A stretch of DNA of 64,000 nucleotides from NCBI RefSeq assembly GCF_000943545.1, contig NZ_JTHP01000030.1:1-64000 (forward strand), read 5' to 3'. How positions within the stretch are numbered: position 1 is the first letter of the stretch; the number at the start of each line of letters is the position of its first letter. Of the stretch, positions 34,765 to 43,488 are shown piece by piece. Source of the DNA: Paenibacillus terrae. GTDB lineage: Bacteria; Bacillota; Bacilli; Paenibacillales; Paenibacillaceae. The position numbers were made by a program, and so were the translations under genes. The notes below the pieces were generated by a model. The model ran no database searches. It saw only the letters and a list, made by a program, of their open reading frames with translations, and was not told the origin of the DNA.

Positions 34765-36835
34765 ACTGAACAACATGTTGATGAAACGCGATACAGATGG
34801 CTTTTTCCAATTGGAAAAGGACCAAGAGGCTGTAGACGAATTTATGAAGGAAGTCGAAGAACGGAGCTTGAAGTTTGCGGATACAGCGGCTCAAGTGCTC
34901 TACATGATTGAGAATGATTATTACGAAAATTTCTATAGTAGCTATACAGCTGACGAAATTAAGGATATTTTCCATATCACTCATAGCTATAATTTTAAAT
35001 TTCCTTCCTATATGGCAGCATCCAAGTTTTATACGGATTATGCAGTGAAGAGTAATGACCGTAAGGTTTATCTGGAGCACTACCCTGACCGGGTGGCGGT
35101 CGTCGCCCTGCATTTGGGACGCGGTAACGCCGATACGGCGCGCCTGTTGTCCCGCTCGATGATGGAGCAGCGTCTCCAGCCGGCTACGCCAACCTTCCTA
35201 AATGCAGGCAAAAGCCGTCGTGGAGAACTGGTGTCCTGCTTCCTGCTCGAAATGGACGACTCCCTCAACTCGATCAACTACGTGCTAAACACTTGCATGC
35301 AGTTGTCCAAAATCGGCGGCGGTGTCGCGGTCAACCTGTCGAAACTGCGGTCACGTGGCGAAGCGATCAAAGGTGTAGAAGGCGCGGCTAAAGGAATTAT
35401 GCCTGTGCTGAAGCTGATGGAGGACGGCTTCTCTTACGCGGATCAGATGGGTCAACGTAAAGGTTCCGGCGCAGCATACTACAACATTTTCGGATGGGAT
35501 GTACTGGAGTTCCTGGATAGTAAAAAAATCAATGCCGACGAAAGAGTACGTCTGAAGACACTCTCCATTGGACTGATAGTACCTAACCGCTTTTATAAGC
35601 TGGCTCAGGATAATGAGCCGTTGCATGTATTCGCTCCTTACAGTGTGTACAAGGCCTACGGTACCCATCTGGACGATATGGATCTGGATGAAATGTACGA
35701 TACACTGCTCGCTGACGACCGGGTGAAGAAAAAAGTGGCGATGAGCGCGCGTGACATGCTGACCAAAATTGCCATGATCCAGCTGGAATCCGGCTATCCA
35801 TACATGATGAACAAAAGTAACGCGAATCAGGCACATGCTCTTAAAAACGTGGGCCAGGTCAAAATGTCAAACCTGTGCACAGAAATTTTCCAATTACAGG
35901 AAACCTCTGAAATTACAGATTACGGCCAACAGGATACAATCCGTCGGGATATCAGCTGTAATCTGGCTTCTCTCAACATTGTAAATGTGATGGAGCATGG
36001 GAAAATCCGCGAATCCGTTCACGAGGGGATGATTGCCTTGACCTCGGTCAGTGATATGACCCAAGTCGCGAACGCGCCGGGTGTTGCCAAGGCAAACCGG
36101 GAGATGCATTCTGTCGGTCTGGGTGTCATGAACCTGCACGGCTACCTTGCCAAGAACAAAATTGCTTATGAAAGCAACGAAGCGAAGGATTTTGTCCGTA
36201 CCTTCTTCATGACGATGAACTATCACTCTTTGGAGAAAAGCATGGAAATCGCGCAAGCGGCCGGACAAAGCTTTTATGGCTTTGAGGAATCGGATTATGC
36301 GACTGGGGTGTATTTTGACCGTTATATGAACACCGATTACCGTCCGACAACGGCACGCGTACAAGAGCTGTTCAACGGCATCTATATTCCTTCTCCAGCG
36401 GACTGGGACAAGCTGAAAGCAGACGTGCAGAAGAACGGCCTGTATCACGCGTACCGTATGGCGATTGCGCCGACTGCCAGCATTTCATATATTCAAAATG
36501 CGACGTCCAGCGTAATGCCTATCGTAGAGCAAATTGAAACACGTACCTATGCGAACTCAACGACCTATTATCCAATGCCTTACTTGCAAAGAGATAATGT
36601 GTTCTTTTATAAATCTGCGTATCAAATGGATCAGTTCAAGGTGCTGGACCTGATTGCAGAAATTCAGCCTCACGTGGATCAAGGAATTTCGACCGTGCTT
36701 CATGTGAACAGTGACGTGACTACACGCCAATTGGCGCGTTGCTACCTGTATGCTGCTCACAAAGGACTCAAATCGTTGTACTACACACGCACCAAAAAGC
36801 TGTCTGTAGAAGAGTGCCTCACCTGCTCGATCTAA
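34751..36835 (+). CDS. nrdE: Ribonucleotide reductase class Ib, alpha subunit
   Basis: 694 residues. It starts at TTG 34751 inside the end of nrdI, eight bases after AGGAGG. It has the active-site cysteines in GELVSCFLLEMDD and NLCTEIFQLQE, the ATPTFLNAGKSRRG segment and the C-terminal redox pair ECLTCSI. It reduces ribonucleoside diphosphates with NrdF and is translationally coupled to nrdI. Confidence 0.96.
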   Translation: MRHIELNNMLMKRDTDGFFQLEKDQEAVDEFMKEVEERSLKFADTAAQVLYMIENDYYENFYSSYTADEIKDIFHITHSYNFKFPSYMAASKFYTDYAVKSNDRKVYLEHYPDRVAVVALHLGRGNADTARLLSRSMMEQRLQPATPTFLNAGKSRRGELVSCFLLEMDDSLNSINYVLNTCMQLSKIGGGVAVNLSKLRSRGEAIKGVEGAAKGIMPVLKLMEDGFSYADQMGQRKGSGAAYYNIFGWDVLEFLDSKKINADERVRLKTLSIGLIVPNRFYKLAQDNEPLHVFAPYSVYKAYGTHLDDMDLDEMYDTLLADDRVKKKVAMSARDMLTKIAMIQLESGYPYMMNKSNANQAHALKNVGQVKMSNLCTEIFQLQETSEITDYGQQDTIRRDISCNLASLNIVNVMEHGKIRESVHEGMIALTSVSDMTQVANAPGVAKANREMHSVGLGVMNLHGYLAKNKIAYESNEAKDFVRTFFMTMNYHSLEKSMEIAQAAGQSFYGFEESDYATGVYFDRYMNTDYRPTTARVQELFNGIYIPSPADWDKLKADVQKNGLYHAYRMAIAPTASISYIQNATSSVMPIVEQIETRTYANSTTYYPMPYLQRDNVFFYKSAYQMDQFKVLDLIAEIQPHVDQGISTVLHVNSDVTTRQLARCYLYAAHKGLKSLYYTRTKKLSVEECLTCSI

Positions 36836-36891
36836 GACCATAATCATAAATTAAAATCAGAAGTCCTCATATGTATGGATGCTTTTCATTA

Positions 36892-36957
36892 GAAGCTGTA
36901 TCCAGCGTGATGTTCCGCCATTTATGGGTTGGGACACGGCCTCGCGGATGCAGCTTC
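36892..36957 (+). other. Hairpin in the nrdE-nrdF intercistronic region
   Basis: GAAGCTGTATCC (36892-36903) pairs with GGATGCAGCTTC (36946-36957) with a mismatch. No T run follows. The 207-base gap is long for nrdE-nrdF, and the hairpin may be a processing or stabilising element. Confidence 0.5.
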
Positions 36958-37042
36958 CGTATGTCAAGCATACGATGATTCGCCTATGTCATTTCATTAT
37001 GACTCTAGGAAATCTCGGAAGCTGAAGGGAGAATGCTAAACA

Positions 37043-38008
37043 ATGACAGGTATACAAGCTGTAAACTGGAATCGCTCGGACGATGATTTCACACTGATGT
37101 TCTGGAATCAGAACATTATGCAATTTTGGACGGATGATGAAATTCCGCTGTCCGACGATAAAATGAGCTGGGTAACCCTCAGTGATATTGAAAAAGAAGC
37201 CTACATGAAAGTATTAGGCGGCTTGACGTTGCTTGACACGATTCAAGGCGGCGTGGGTATGCCGCAAATTATGGAGCATGTGGACGGGCTGCAACGCAAA
37301 GCTGTACTGAGCTTTATGGCGATGATGGAGCAAATTCATGCGAAGTCGTACAGCAGCATTTTTACAACCCTGGCTTCTACGGAAGAGATTGATAATATAT
37401 TCCGTTGGGTAGAGGAAAATCCGCATCTCCAGACCAAGGCGGAAACCATTCGTCAGTATTATATGAATATTCATACGCCAAAAGACTTGTATCTCGCTAT
37501 GGCAGCGTCAGTGCTGTTAGAAAGCTATTTATTTTATAGCGGCTTCTTCTACCCTCTCTATCTGGCGGGTCAGGGCAAGATGACATGCAGCGGAGAAATT
37601 ATCGACCTGATTTTACGGGACGAAAGTATTCACGGTGTTTATGTGGGTGTGCTGGCACAGGAGATTTATGCAGAGCTGGACGAGGAAGAGCAACGGGATC
37701 TGTACCAGACGCTGGTAGGGTTGCTGCGCTACTTGCACAATAACGAGGAACAATACACCGAGCAAATTTATGCTCCTATCGGGCTGGTGGACGATGTCAA
37801 AGTCTTCTTGCGCTACAACGCTAATAAAGCCATGATGAACCTGGGCTTTGATCCGTTGTTTGAAGAAGAAGAAGTCAATCCAATTGTATTCAACGGCATC
37901 AGCACCCACACCAAGCAGCATGATTTCTTTTCTAAAAAAGGAAACGGCTACGTGCGTGCAATGAATGTGGAGCCGCTGACTGATGATGATTTTAATTTTG
38001 GAGTGTAG
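37043..38008 (+). CDS. nrdF: Ribonucleotide reductase class Ib, beta subunit
   Basis: 321 residues. The dimetal ligands lie in [33 protein letters not shown] and [20 protein letters not shown], with the radical-site region between. AAGGGAG precedes the ATG. It holds the Mn(III)2-tyrosyl radical that NrdE uses. No nrdH is visible here. The gene is followed by repeat copy C. Confidence 0.96.
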   Translation: MTGIQAVNWNRSDDDFTLMFWNQNIMQFWTDDEIPLSDDKMSWVTLSDIEKEAYMKVLGGLTLLDTIQGGVGMPQIMEHVDGLQRKAVLSFMAMMEQIHAKSYSSIFTTLASTEEIDNIFRWVEENPHLQTKAETIRQYYMNIHTPKDLYLAMAASVLLESYLFYSGFFYPLYLAGQGKMTCSGEIIDLILRDESIHGVYVGVLAQEIYAELDEEEQRDLYQTLVGLLRYLHNNEEQYTEQIYAPIGLVDDVKVFLRYNANKAMMNLGFDPLFEEEEVNPIVFNGISTHTKQHDFFSKKGNGYVRAMNVEPLTDDDFNFGV

Positions 38009-38056
38009 GTAATCGGTATATGTGAAAATAGTTTGTTTAGGTGATGCTAAGGAAGA

Positions 38057-38182
38057 CCACTCCGCAAGTGGATGGTTCTTCCGATCGCTGTTGTCAGGGG
38101 ATTCTTTTGGATCAGAATTTAAGGTTCGAGTCCCCCGGCAAAGGCGAACGCTTCGCTTCTCCAGAATCCATCCACTCGCTGC
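38057..38182. repeat. 130-bp dispersed palindromic repeat, copy C (diverged)
   Basis: The outer arms GTGGATGGTTCT (38068-38079) and AGAATCCATCCAC (38163-38175) pair. The inner arms GTCAGGGGATTC and GAGTCCCCCGGC also pair. Against copies A and B both arms changed together (inner CCCC/GGGG became GGGG/CCCC), while TCGCTGTTGTC and AAAGGCGAACGCTTCGCTT are kept. Confidence 0.78.
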
Positions 38183-38307
38183 GTTTCTCAGCATGATTTA
38201 ATATCCAAAAGTATTTTACATATTCATAGAAGTCGTTGAGTTATTTATATTTATAAACCATACAGGCACCATCTAAGAACGAGTTATAGTCATCTCTGCA
38301 TACTGAG

Positions 38308-39062
38308 TCAACTATCTTTGTATATTTGTAATACTTCCAAAAGAAAATCCTTATCATACCCTGTTTTTTGATGGAGTCGATCACACCATGCTTTAATATC
38401 CTTTATCTCAGGTTCATTTATAATTCCAGCCGTCGTACTCAGAAAACTTGACCAGTTATAAAACTCCCAATGTGCAATTTCGGATAGATACGGAACTCTA
38501 CATTCTAGCAAAGGCGACTTTTTTATTGTGTTCTGAGAAATTTCCGCTGCCTTCCAAAATGTCGAGAATTCCAATGGTGCAAGATCGAACTTCTGACGAC
38601 TCATTTTACCATTAGGTCTGTGATATAAGATTGTAACTGTATCCTGATGCGGTTGAACCTCAATTTCTGCTGCTGGAAAAAAGCCTGTTAATCTCTCTGA
38701 TGTAAAGCTTGGATGATCTGCATCTACTAATACTGGAATCAACCATTGGTCTCCCAAGTCGCATAAATAACGTCTGCCATCTTCATTTTGGCAATTACAG
38801 CGACGTGCGCCTCTGTTGTCCCCAAGTCATGGCCGATAGGATAAGCTTCAATTCCTTCTTTTTCAAACTCGTGCAGCAGCCATATCGCTAAGTCAAAACA
38901 ATTACCTGTAATCCCATACCGCTCATGGTGCTCCTTCATTAAAGACACATCTCTCTGTTTCTTTCCATCCGTTTTCTTATAAAACCAAGCCTTCGTTAAC
39001 GTCTCCATCGGAAAGGTATTAAACTTTTCCCATATAGACAAAATCTCGTTAGGGACTAACAT
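38308..39062 (-). pseudogene. Papain-fold-like (transglutaminase/NAT-like) protein, frameshifted
   Basis: Two frames make one protein of about 250 residues. The first, from the ATG at 39062 behind GAGGAGG, contains GNCFDLAIWLLHEF and EAHVAVIA. The second resumes as EDGRRYLCDLGDQWLIPVLV and runs to 38308. The natural frame is restored by one extra A in the AAAA tract complementary to 38786-38789. Cys, His and Asp appear in the order of a catalytic triad (GNC, AHV, CDLGD), as in arylamine N-acetyltransferase and transglutaminase folds. Exact family not recognised. Either a real loss or a sequencing error. Confidence 0.72.
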
Positions 39063-39224
39063 CGTCAACCTCCTCAGGTCTCTCCACTTTGATCATCAAA
39101 GATCAGTTACACATATATTACCCTGTGCTTGTAAAAACAGATAAGGCCACCCATACTATAAGTATACATATTTGATTTTCAAAAAAAAGCATAGTGCTAT
39201 GATTGATAAGGAGGTCCAACCCAC

Positions 39225-39425
39225 ATTCAGGATAGCGATGGTCATACTTGTCTGCACACCGCTGCATATCATGACGATCAACCGGAAATCATTCGTCTGT
39301 TAATGGAGCACGGCGCTGTTGTAAATGCCAAGGGAAGCGTCGGCGAAACCGCACTGTCTCTCGCTGTTCAGCAAGGCCACCAGAACGTTGCAGAATACCT
39401 TCGCCAGCATGGAGCAACCTCTTGA
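39225..39425 (+). pseudogene. Ankyrin-repeat protein remnant
   Basis: A frame without an ATG reads DSDGHTCLHTAAYHDDQPEI, then RLLMEHGAVVNAKGSVGETA and LSLAVQQGHQNVAEYLRQHG before a TGA: two ankyrin repeats. An in-frame TAA at about 39206 closes it upstream. AAGGAGGT (39208-39215) stands 9 bases before an ATT, so translation from ATT is conceivable, but a fragment of a longer gene is more likely. Confidence 0.65.
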
Positions 39426-39441
39426 ACGAGGATTCATGCAA

Positions 39442-39484
39442 AAAAACGGCCAGATCGCCAAGATAGCGAAATCAGGCCGTTTTC
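39442..39484. terminator. Terminator between the ankyrin remnant and the VOC gene
   Basis: AAAACGGCC and GGCCGTTTT perfect arms with nested GATCGC/GCGAAATC pairing, flanked by A and T runs, so usable in both directions. Confidence 0.8.
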
Positions 39485-39490
39485 CATTGT

Positions 39491-39916
39491 TTAAGACCGA
39501 GCCTCCGTGAAAATTTGAAAAGTGACACCAAACTTGTCCGTTACATTCCCATAAGCAGGACTAAAATGGGTTTCTTGCAAAGCCATCCCCACCTGTCCTC
39601 CTTGCTGTAGAGCGTCAAACATTTTTCTGGATTGCTCGACACTGTCGGTTGTAATACAGATGCTCACCTGATTCCCGCTGCTAAACGGCGAGCCAGGAAA
39701 GGTGTCGGAAAACATAAGCTCCGTCTCACCGACTTTGAGCGTAGCATGTCCCACACGTGCCTTGACCTCTGCTGGAATCGGAAATTCCGGATTTTCAGGC
39801 ATTTCACCGAAGGTTTGGATAAAAAGCAGTTGGGCATCCAATGCCTTTTCATAAAATTGAATCGCGTCCTTCGCATTTCCATCCATCGTAATATAGGGGA
39901 TCAAACGCTTTGACAT
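39491..39916 (-). CDS. VOC family protein (PhnB-like glyoxalase fold)
   Basis: About 141 residues (MSKRLIPYITMDGNAKDAIQ). The paired beta-alpha-beta-beta-beta modules include FYEKALDAQLLFIQTFGEMP, HATLKVGETELMFSDTFPG and PAYGNVTDKFGVTFQIF, typical of PhnB/YjdN-like members. Start at ATG 39916, eleven bases after AAGGAG; a TTG at 39922 is possible. Cytoplasmic; substrate unknown. Confidence 0.88.
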   Translation of the reverse strand: MSKRLIPYITMDGNAKDAIQFYEKALDAQLLFIQTFGEMPENPEFPIPAEVKARVGHATLKVGETELMFSDTFPGSPFSSGNQVSICITTDSVEQSRKMFDALQQGGQVGMALQETHFSPAYGNVTDKFGVTFQIFTEARS

Positions 39917-40003
39917 TTTCAACACAACTCCTTCATTTTAAAGTTATCCCGTCATTTCTCCTGTATTATATGCAAAAAGTGTTAAGAAAAACAGAGTTGT
40001 TTG

Positions 40004-40160
40004 TTATCTTTCTTCTACCGAAATGCCAAGTTGCTGCTCCAGTTCCTTCATCATTCCTCCTTCTTAAATTTTTCAAGCTTCGCCTGCTCAATCACCTGCC
40101 GAATGAAGGGCCCTTTGGTATATCATTTCCAAAATCGTTTTTTCCATAATTATGGTACAT
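40004..40160 (-). pseudogene. Frameshifted coding remnant, unknown protein
   Basis: Minus-strand reading from 40160 gives MYHNYGKNDFGNDIPKGP. After one missing T near 40111-40112 it continues FIRQVIEQAKLEKFKKEE, and after one missing A near 40048 it ends MMKELEQQLGISVEER before TAA at 40004. The pieces join smoothly at codon level, which suggests the C-terminal tail of a decayed gene. I do not recognise it. The rest of the 39917-40267 gap shows only the next gene's ribosome-binding site. Confidence 0.35.
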
Positions 40161-40267
40161 TTTTGGGATGCTGCTACCGATATATTCTATAGAACCCAAC
40201 ACTGCAAACGTTCTCTTCTACTTTGAGGGTCATATAAAAACTTCGAATAACAAGGAGATTACAATTC

Positions 40268-40906
40268 ATGAAAAAGAAAGTCGGCATTACTGCTTCTGTC
40301 TTACTGCTCGCTCTATCCGGTTCTTTATCCGTATCTGCTCATCCGGGCAGAACAGACTCCAGTGGCGGCCATACCTGCTGGACCAACTGCTCGAAATGGG
40401 GCCTTTCCTACGGGGAATATCACTATCATAACGGGGGTTCTTCCTCCAGCAGTTCTTCCTCTTCCAGTAGCTCTGCATCCAAGAAAACCACGAAATCAAA
40501 GCAAAAATCAAAACAGCAGCAAAGTACACAACAGAGCCAAAAACCCGCTTATACTACATCCAATCTGAAAGTACTCGTGAATGGAACGCCTATTTCTTTT
40601 ACAGCCAAGCCCATTGTCTACCAAAATACAAATCTTGTTCCCTTGCGCGATATAGCAGAAAGCTTGAAGGCTGAGGTCGTGTGGGATCACGGCACTGGAA
40701 CCATAGGAGTTACCAAAGCCGACCACAAAGTCACGTTAACCCTGGGAAGCCAAACCGTATTTTACAACGGACAAGCGGAACAAATCGCTTTGGCCCCCAA
40801 GACGATCAACGACACCACTTATGTACCTGTACAGGTATTCGCCAAAGGATTGGGTGCGCAATTAGTCTATGATGAAAACACAAATACGCTAAGAATCTCT
40901 CTATAA
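40268..40906 (+). CDS. Secreted YHYH-motif protein with copper amine oxidase N-terminal domain
   Basis: 212 residues. The signal peptide is cut after SVSA (about residue 24). Then comes the HPGRTDSSGGHTCWTNCSKW...GEYHYH module (residues 25-54), usually called the YHYH domain and rich in His and Cys. A run of 12 serines (58-69) and a Lys/Gln linker follow. The C-terminal copper-amine-oxidase-N domain (about 98-212) has VPLRDIAESLKAEVVWD and YVPVQVFAKGLGAQLVYDE. AAGGAG precedes the ATG. Probably cell-wall associated; role unknown. Confidence 0.88.
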   Translation: MKKKVGITASVLLLALSGSLSVSAHPGRTDSSGGHTCWTNCSKWGLSYGEYHYHNGGSSSSSSSSSSSSASKKTTKSKQKSKQQQSTQQSQKPAYTTSNLKVLVNGTPISFTAKPIVYQNTNLVPLRDIAESLKAEVVWDHGTGTIGVTKADHKVTLTLGSQTVFYNGQAEQIALAPKTINDTTYVPVQVFAKGLGAQLVYDENTNTLRISL

Positions 40907-40922
40907 GCCGGTCGAATATGCC

Positions 40923-40968
40923 AAAAAGCCTTTTGATCGCACTTGGCGCAATCAAAAGGCTTTTTTTT
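40923..40968. terminator. Strong terminator between convergent genes
   Basis: AAAAAGCCTTTTGAT pairs with ATCAAAAGGCTTTTT around a GCGC-type loop, with T runs on both strands. Confidence 0.88.
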
Positions 40969-40979
40969 GTTCAACTGGA

Positions 40980-43082
40980 TCAGCTTAACCTACTCAATTG
41001 CGGCTTCTCAATCACAATCAGACAGGTGCTATCCGGCAGGGGAACAGGCTGACCCAGCTCATCGGTAAATTCAATACGCCCGGCAAGCGCTTCTGCATAT
41101 CCCTCCTGCAAATAGTGACGGCTCTCCCGGATTATAGCCTCCGATCCAAGCGTGCGGCGAATACACTCTTCATACTGTGAAGGGGTAAAATACCCAAACT
41201 GCTCCTGCACTTCATGCACATAGGCTTCCGTCCCCCACGTGTAGGTGTATAGAAATTCCATCGCATCGTTCACAGGCAAAATAGCCTCATGCTCACTCAC
41301 ACGCTCCACTTCAATGTGGCGACCTGCAAAATCTTTGGCATATCGCAACAGCCATTCCATTCCGTCCGGCTCCAGGAACCGGATTCGTCTGCGCTGTTCT
41401 CCCGGTTCAGTCATAATGCCGTCACGGATAATGATACGTCCGCCTGGTGCCAGCACATGATAGGCGCTTTGCAAAGCAGCCTCCACCGTATGCAGATTGA
41501 ATCGGGCTCCATCCCGTTCAATGTAAGAATACAGCTCATGGAGAATGGAAGAAAAAATGACCGTGTCCATGCTCCCCGGCTCTATAAATTCCTCCAGTTG
41601 GAGGGCATCTCCTTTAATAACATCCCAACGGTGGCCCTCCAATTGCTTTTTACGTTTGAGCGCCTCAATAACGTTCACAGAAATATCGAGTCCCAACGGC
41701 TTCGCGTCCGGTATCTCCTGTTCAATCAGGTCCAGCAGCACACCCCCGCCCGGTCCGATATCCAGTACACGAGTTCCCGTCACGTAATCCAGAATGACCT
41801 TTTTGTAATCCACAGTTTGATTCATATCCGTAAGATATGTTTCCTCATTGTGAAAACGATCATAAGCATCACGGCGCAAACCGAACAGGTCAAACAGTAG
41901 TAATATAGCTTTGTCATACAAAGGCGTTTTTTCCGCCTCGATGCAAAAGTCGATCAGCTTCTCAGCCGCAGATGAAAAATGAAAATTGAAAAATACGGTA
42001 CTCGGCAGTTCCTCTTTATGCTCCACGATCACATTCAAATGAGGATTATGCTTCCGTTTTCCTTTCAAGATATCCTGCCAGGATAGCGCATGTAAATACT
42101 TTTCGATCATCCGTTTTTTATAAACGTTAATTTTCTTGATGCCGCGATAGTCATAATGCATGGTGTTCATGAGAGATTCAAAGCTGATATGTCGCACCGT
42201 TGCAGGCAATTCCTGTCCCGTACCATCCCGTAACGCAAGTAAAAATACCTTCACCAACTCCTGCAACGAAAAATCCTGTAAAGCCGACTCCACATACCAA
42301 AGCGTTCGATTCTCCAACGGAGCCAGCGCCTTATCTACATTCAACTCGCGCTCCAGCTCGGCGTAAGCCTGCTCAAAGGGCTCCCCTTCATGAATAGAAA
42401 CCGATCGTAATCTCTCCAGTCGTTCCTTTACACTCCAGGCCACAGGCGCGTTATCCCATGCGATCCAGCCAATCAGTTGCTCCACTTCACTCCTTACCTG
42501 CTCCCATAATTCAGGGTCTACCCCAGCGATAATGCACTCGTTCAGCACCCGCAAGGCAAGCTCCAGTTCCTCGTGGCTTAACCAGCCCTTACGGGTCATT
42601 TCCAGCAGCGCCCGATTTTCCGCAAAAGGAATTTCACCCCGTATATACTGTCCGATTAATCCATGGGTCTCAATCAGAATCCGAGTCATAGTGTTGCGGG
42701 GGAACACCGGTTTCTCCGCTTGAGCCTGTCTGACGTACAACTGGGCGGAACCGATATTATGCACAAATAAATTGATGCCCTCCTGCTGCCAGCGCAGCCG
42801 TTCGCGAACTGTGCCTCCTTTGGCCGTCTCAGACCATACCAGCACGTCTTCCAGCAGCTCCTTAATCCAGAAAGACAATGGAAGCCCGTCCAAAATAAGC
42901 AACGTACGCTCCACATAATCCAGTACGGGATTAGCATCCTTTAACTCCCCTATAGAGTGGATGCGTTCCAGATTCACAATACGCTCCTCAGCCGAAACGA
43001 GCAGTTTCAGCCAAGTCGGCGTATCCCAGGCCAGATCATTTTCTTTCCGATAATTAGCAATGGCTTTTAATGATTGCAGCAT
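40980..43082 (-). CDS. Large class I SAM-dependent methyltransferase with uncharacterised N-terminal region
   Basis: 700 residues from the ATG at 43082 behind GAGGTGAG. Residues of about 1-420 are helical and charged, with no domain I recognise (LSWQDILKGKRKHNPHLNVI, FHFSSAAEKLIDFCIEAEKT). The methyltransferase lies at about 435-600: motif I VLDIGPGGGVLLDLIEQ, motif II LGLDISVNVIEALK, and a motif IV region TVIFSSILHELYSYI. A C-terminal segment of about 90 residues ends in a basic tail. It is far longer than a simple methyltransferase. It has no membrane segment and no partner gene. Substrate unknown. Confidence 0.72.
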   Translation of the reverse strand: MLQSLKAIANYRKENDLAWDTPTWLKLLVSAEERIVNLERIHSIGELKDANPVLDYVERTLLILDGLPLSFWIKELLEDVLVWSETAKGGTVRERLRWQQEGINLFVHNIGSAQLYVRQAQAEKPVFPRNTMTRILIETHGLIGQYIRGEIPFAENRALLEMTRKGWLSHEELELALRVLNECIIAGVDPELWEQVRSEVEQLIGWIAWDNAPVAWSVKERLERLRSVSIHEGEPFEQAYAELERELNVDKALAPLENRTLWYVESALQDFSLQELVKVFLLALRDGTGQELPATVRHISFESLMNTMHYDYRGIKKINVYKKRMIEKYLHALSWQDILKGKRKHNPHLNVIVEHKEELPSTVFFNFHFSSAAEKLIDFCIEAEKTPLYDKAILLLFDLFGLRRDAYDRFHNEETYLTDMNQTVDYKKVILDYVTGTRVLDIGPGGGVLLDLIEQEIPDAKPLGLDISVNVIEALKRKKQLEGHRWDVIKGDALQLEEFIEPGSMDTVIFSSILHELYSYIERDGARFNLHTVEAALQSAYHVLAPGGRIIIRDGIMTEPGEQRRRIRFLEPDGMEWLLRYAKDFAGRHIEVERVSEHEAILPVNDAMEFLYTYTWGTEAYVHEVQEQFGYFTPSQYEECIRRTLGSEAIIRESRHYLQEGYAEALAGRIEFTDELGQPVPLPDSTCLIVIEKPQLSRLS

Positions 43083-43349
43083 TTTTCTCACCTCGTGTGA
43101 TTCGGATTCGGTATGCACATGAGACCTTGGAAAAAAACTTTAGGATAAAAAATTCTTGTATAAACTACACTTTACCATACATTTGCAGCTTCCATACCGT
43201 GGAAAATATTAAACATTTTTATCAAATCAAATGCTTGACATACCTGTCTTCTACAAAACAAATGACCGTAACTCCAACATAAGGAATTGCGGCCAGCCTG
43301 CTTACTTCCATATACAGTTTAAAAAAATCACCCTTGCTTTCCCGAAATA

Positions 43350-43389
43350 AAAAAGATATCCCCCGGCCTAATGCTCAGGGGATGTCTTA
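43350..43389 (-). terminator. Terminator of the GH43 gene
   Basis: On the minus strand AAGACATCCCC pairs with GGGGGATATCTT, followed by TTTTTATTT. The remainder of 43083-43488 holds promoter-like A/T-rich DNA and a 29-codon minus-strand frame without a ribosome-binding site. Confidence 0.75.
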
Positions 43390-43488
43390 TTCCTCTTGTT
43401 ATGCGTAGTGAAATTATACTTACTACCCTATTTAGAAAGCTACAGTATTGCTGTGCAACCCATGAACCATCTACAACATTCGTATCGC

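Noticed and set aside
38120..38150. GGTTCGAGTCCC in repeat copy C resembles a tRNA T arm
   Set aside because: No acceptor, D or anticodon arms can be formed around it, and the stretch is explained by the inner arm of the repeat.
43220..43310. 29-codon minus-strand frame MEVSRLAAIPYVGVTVICFV upstream of the methyltransferase end region
   Set aside because: No ribosome-binding site or neighbour support; may be chance or an unrecognised remnant.
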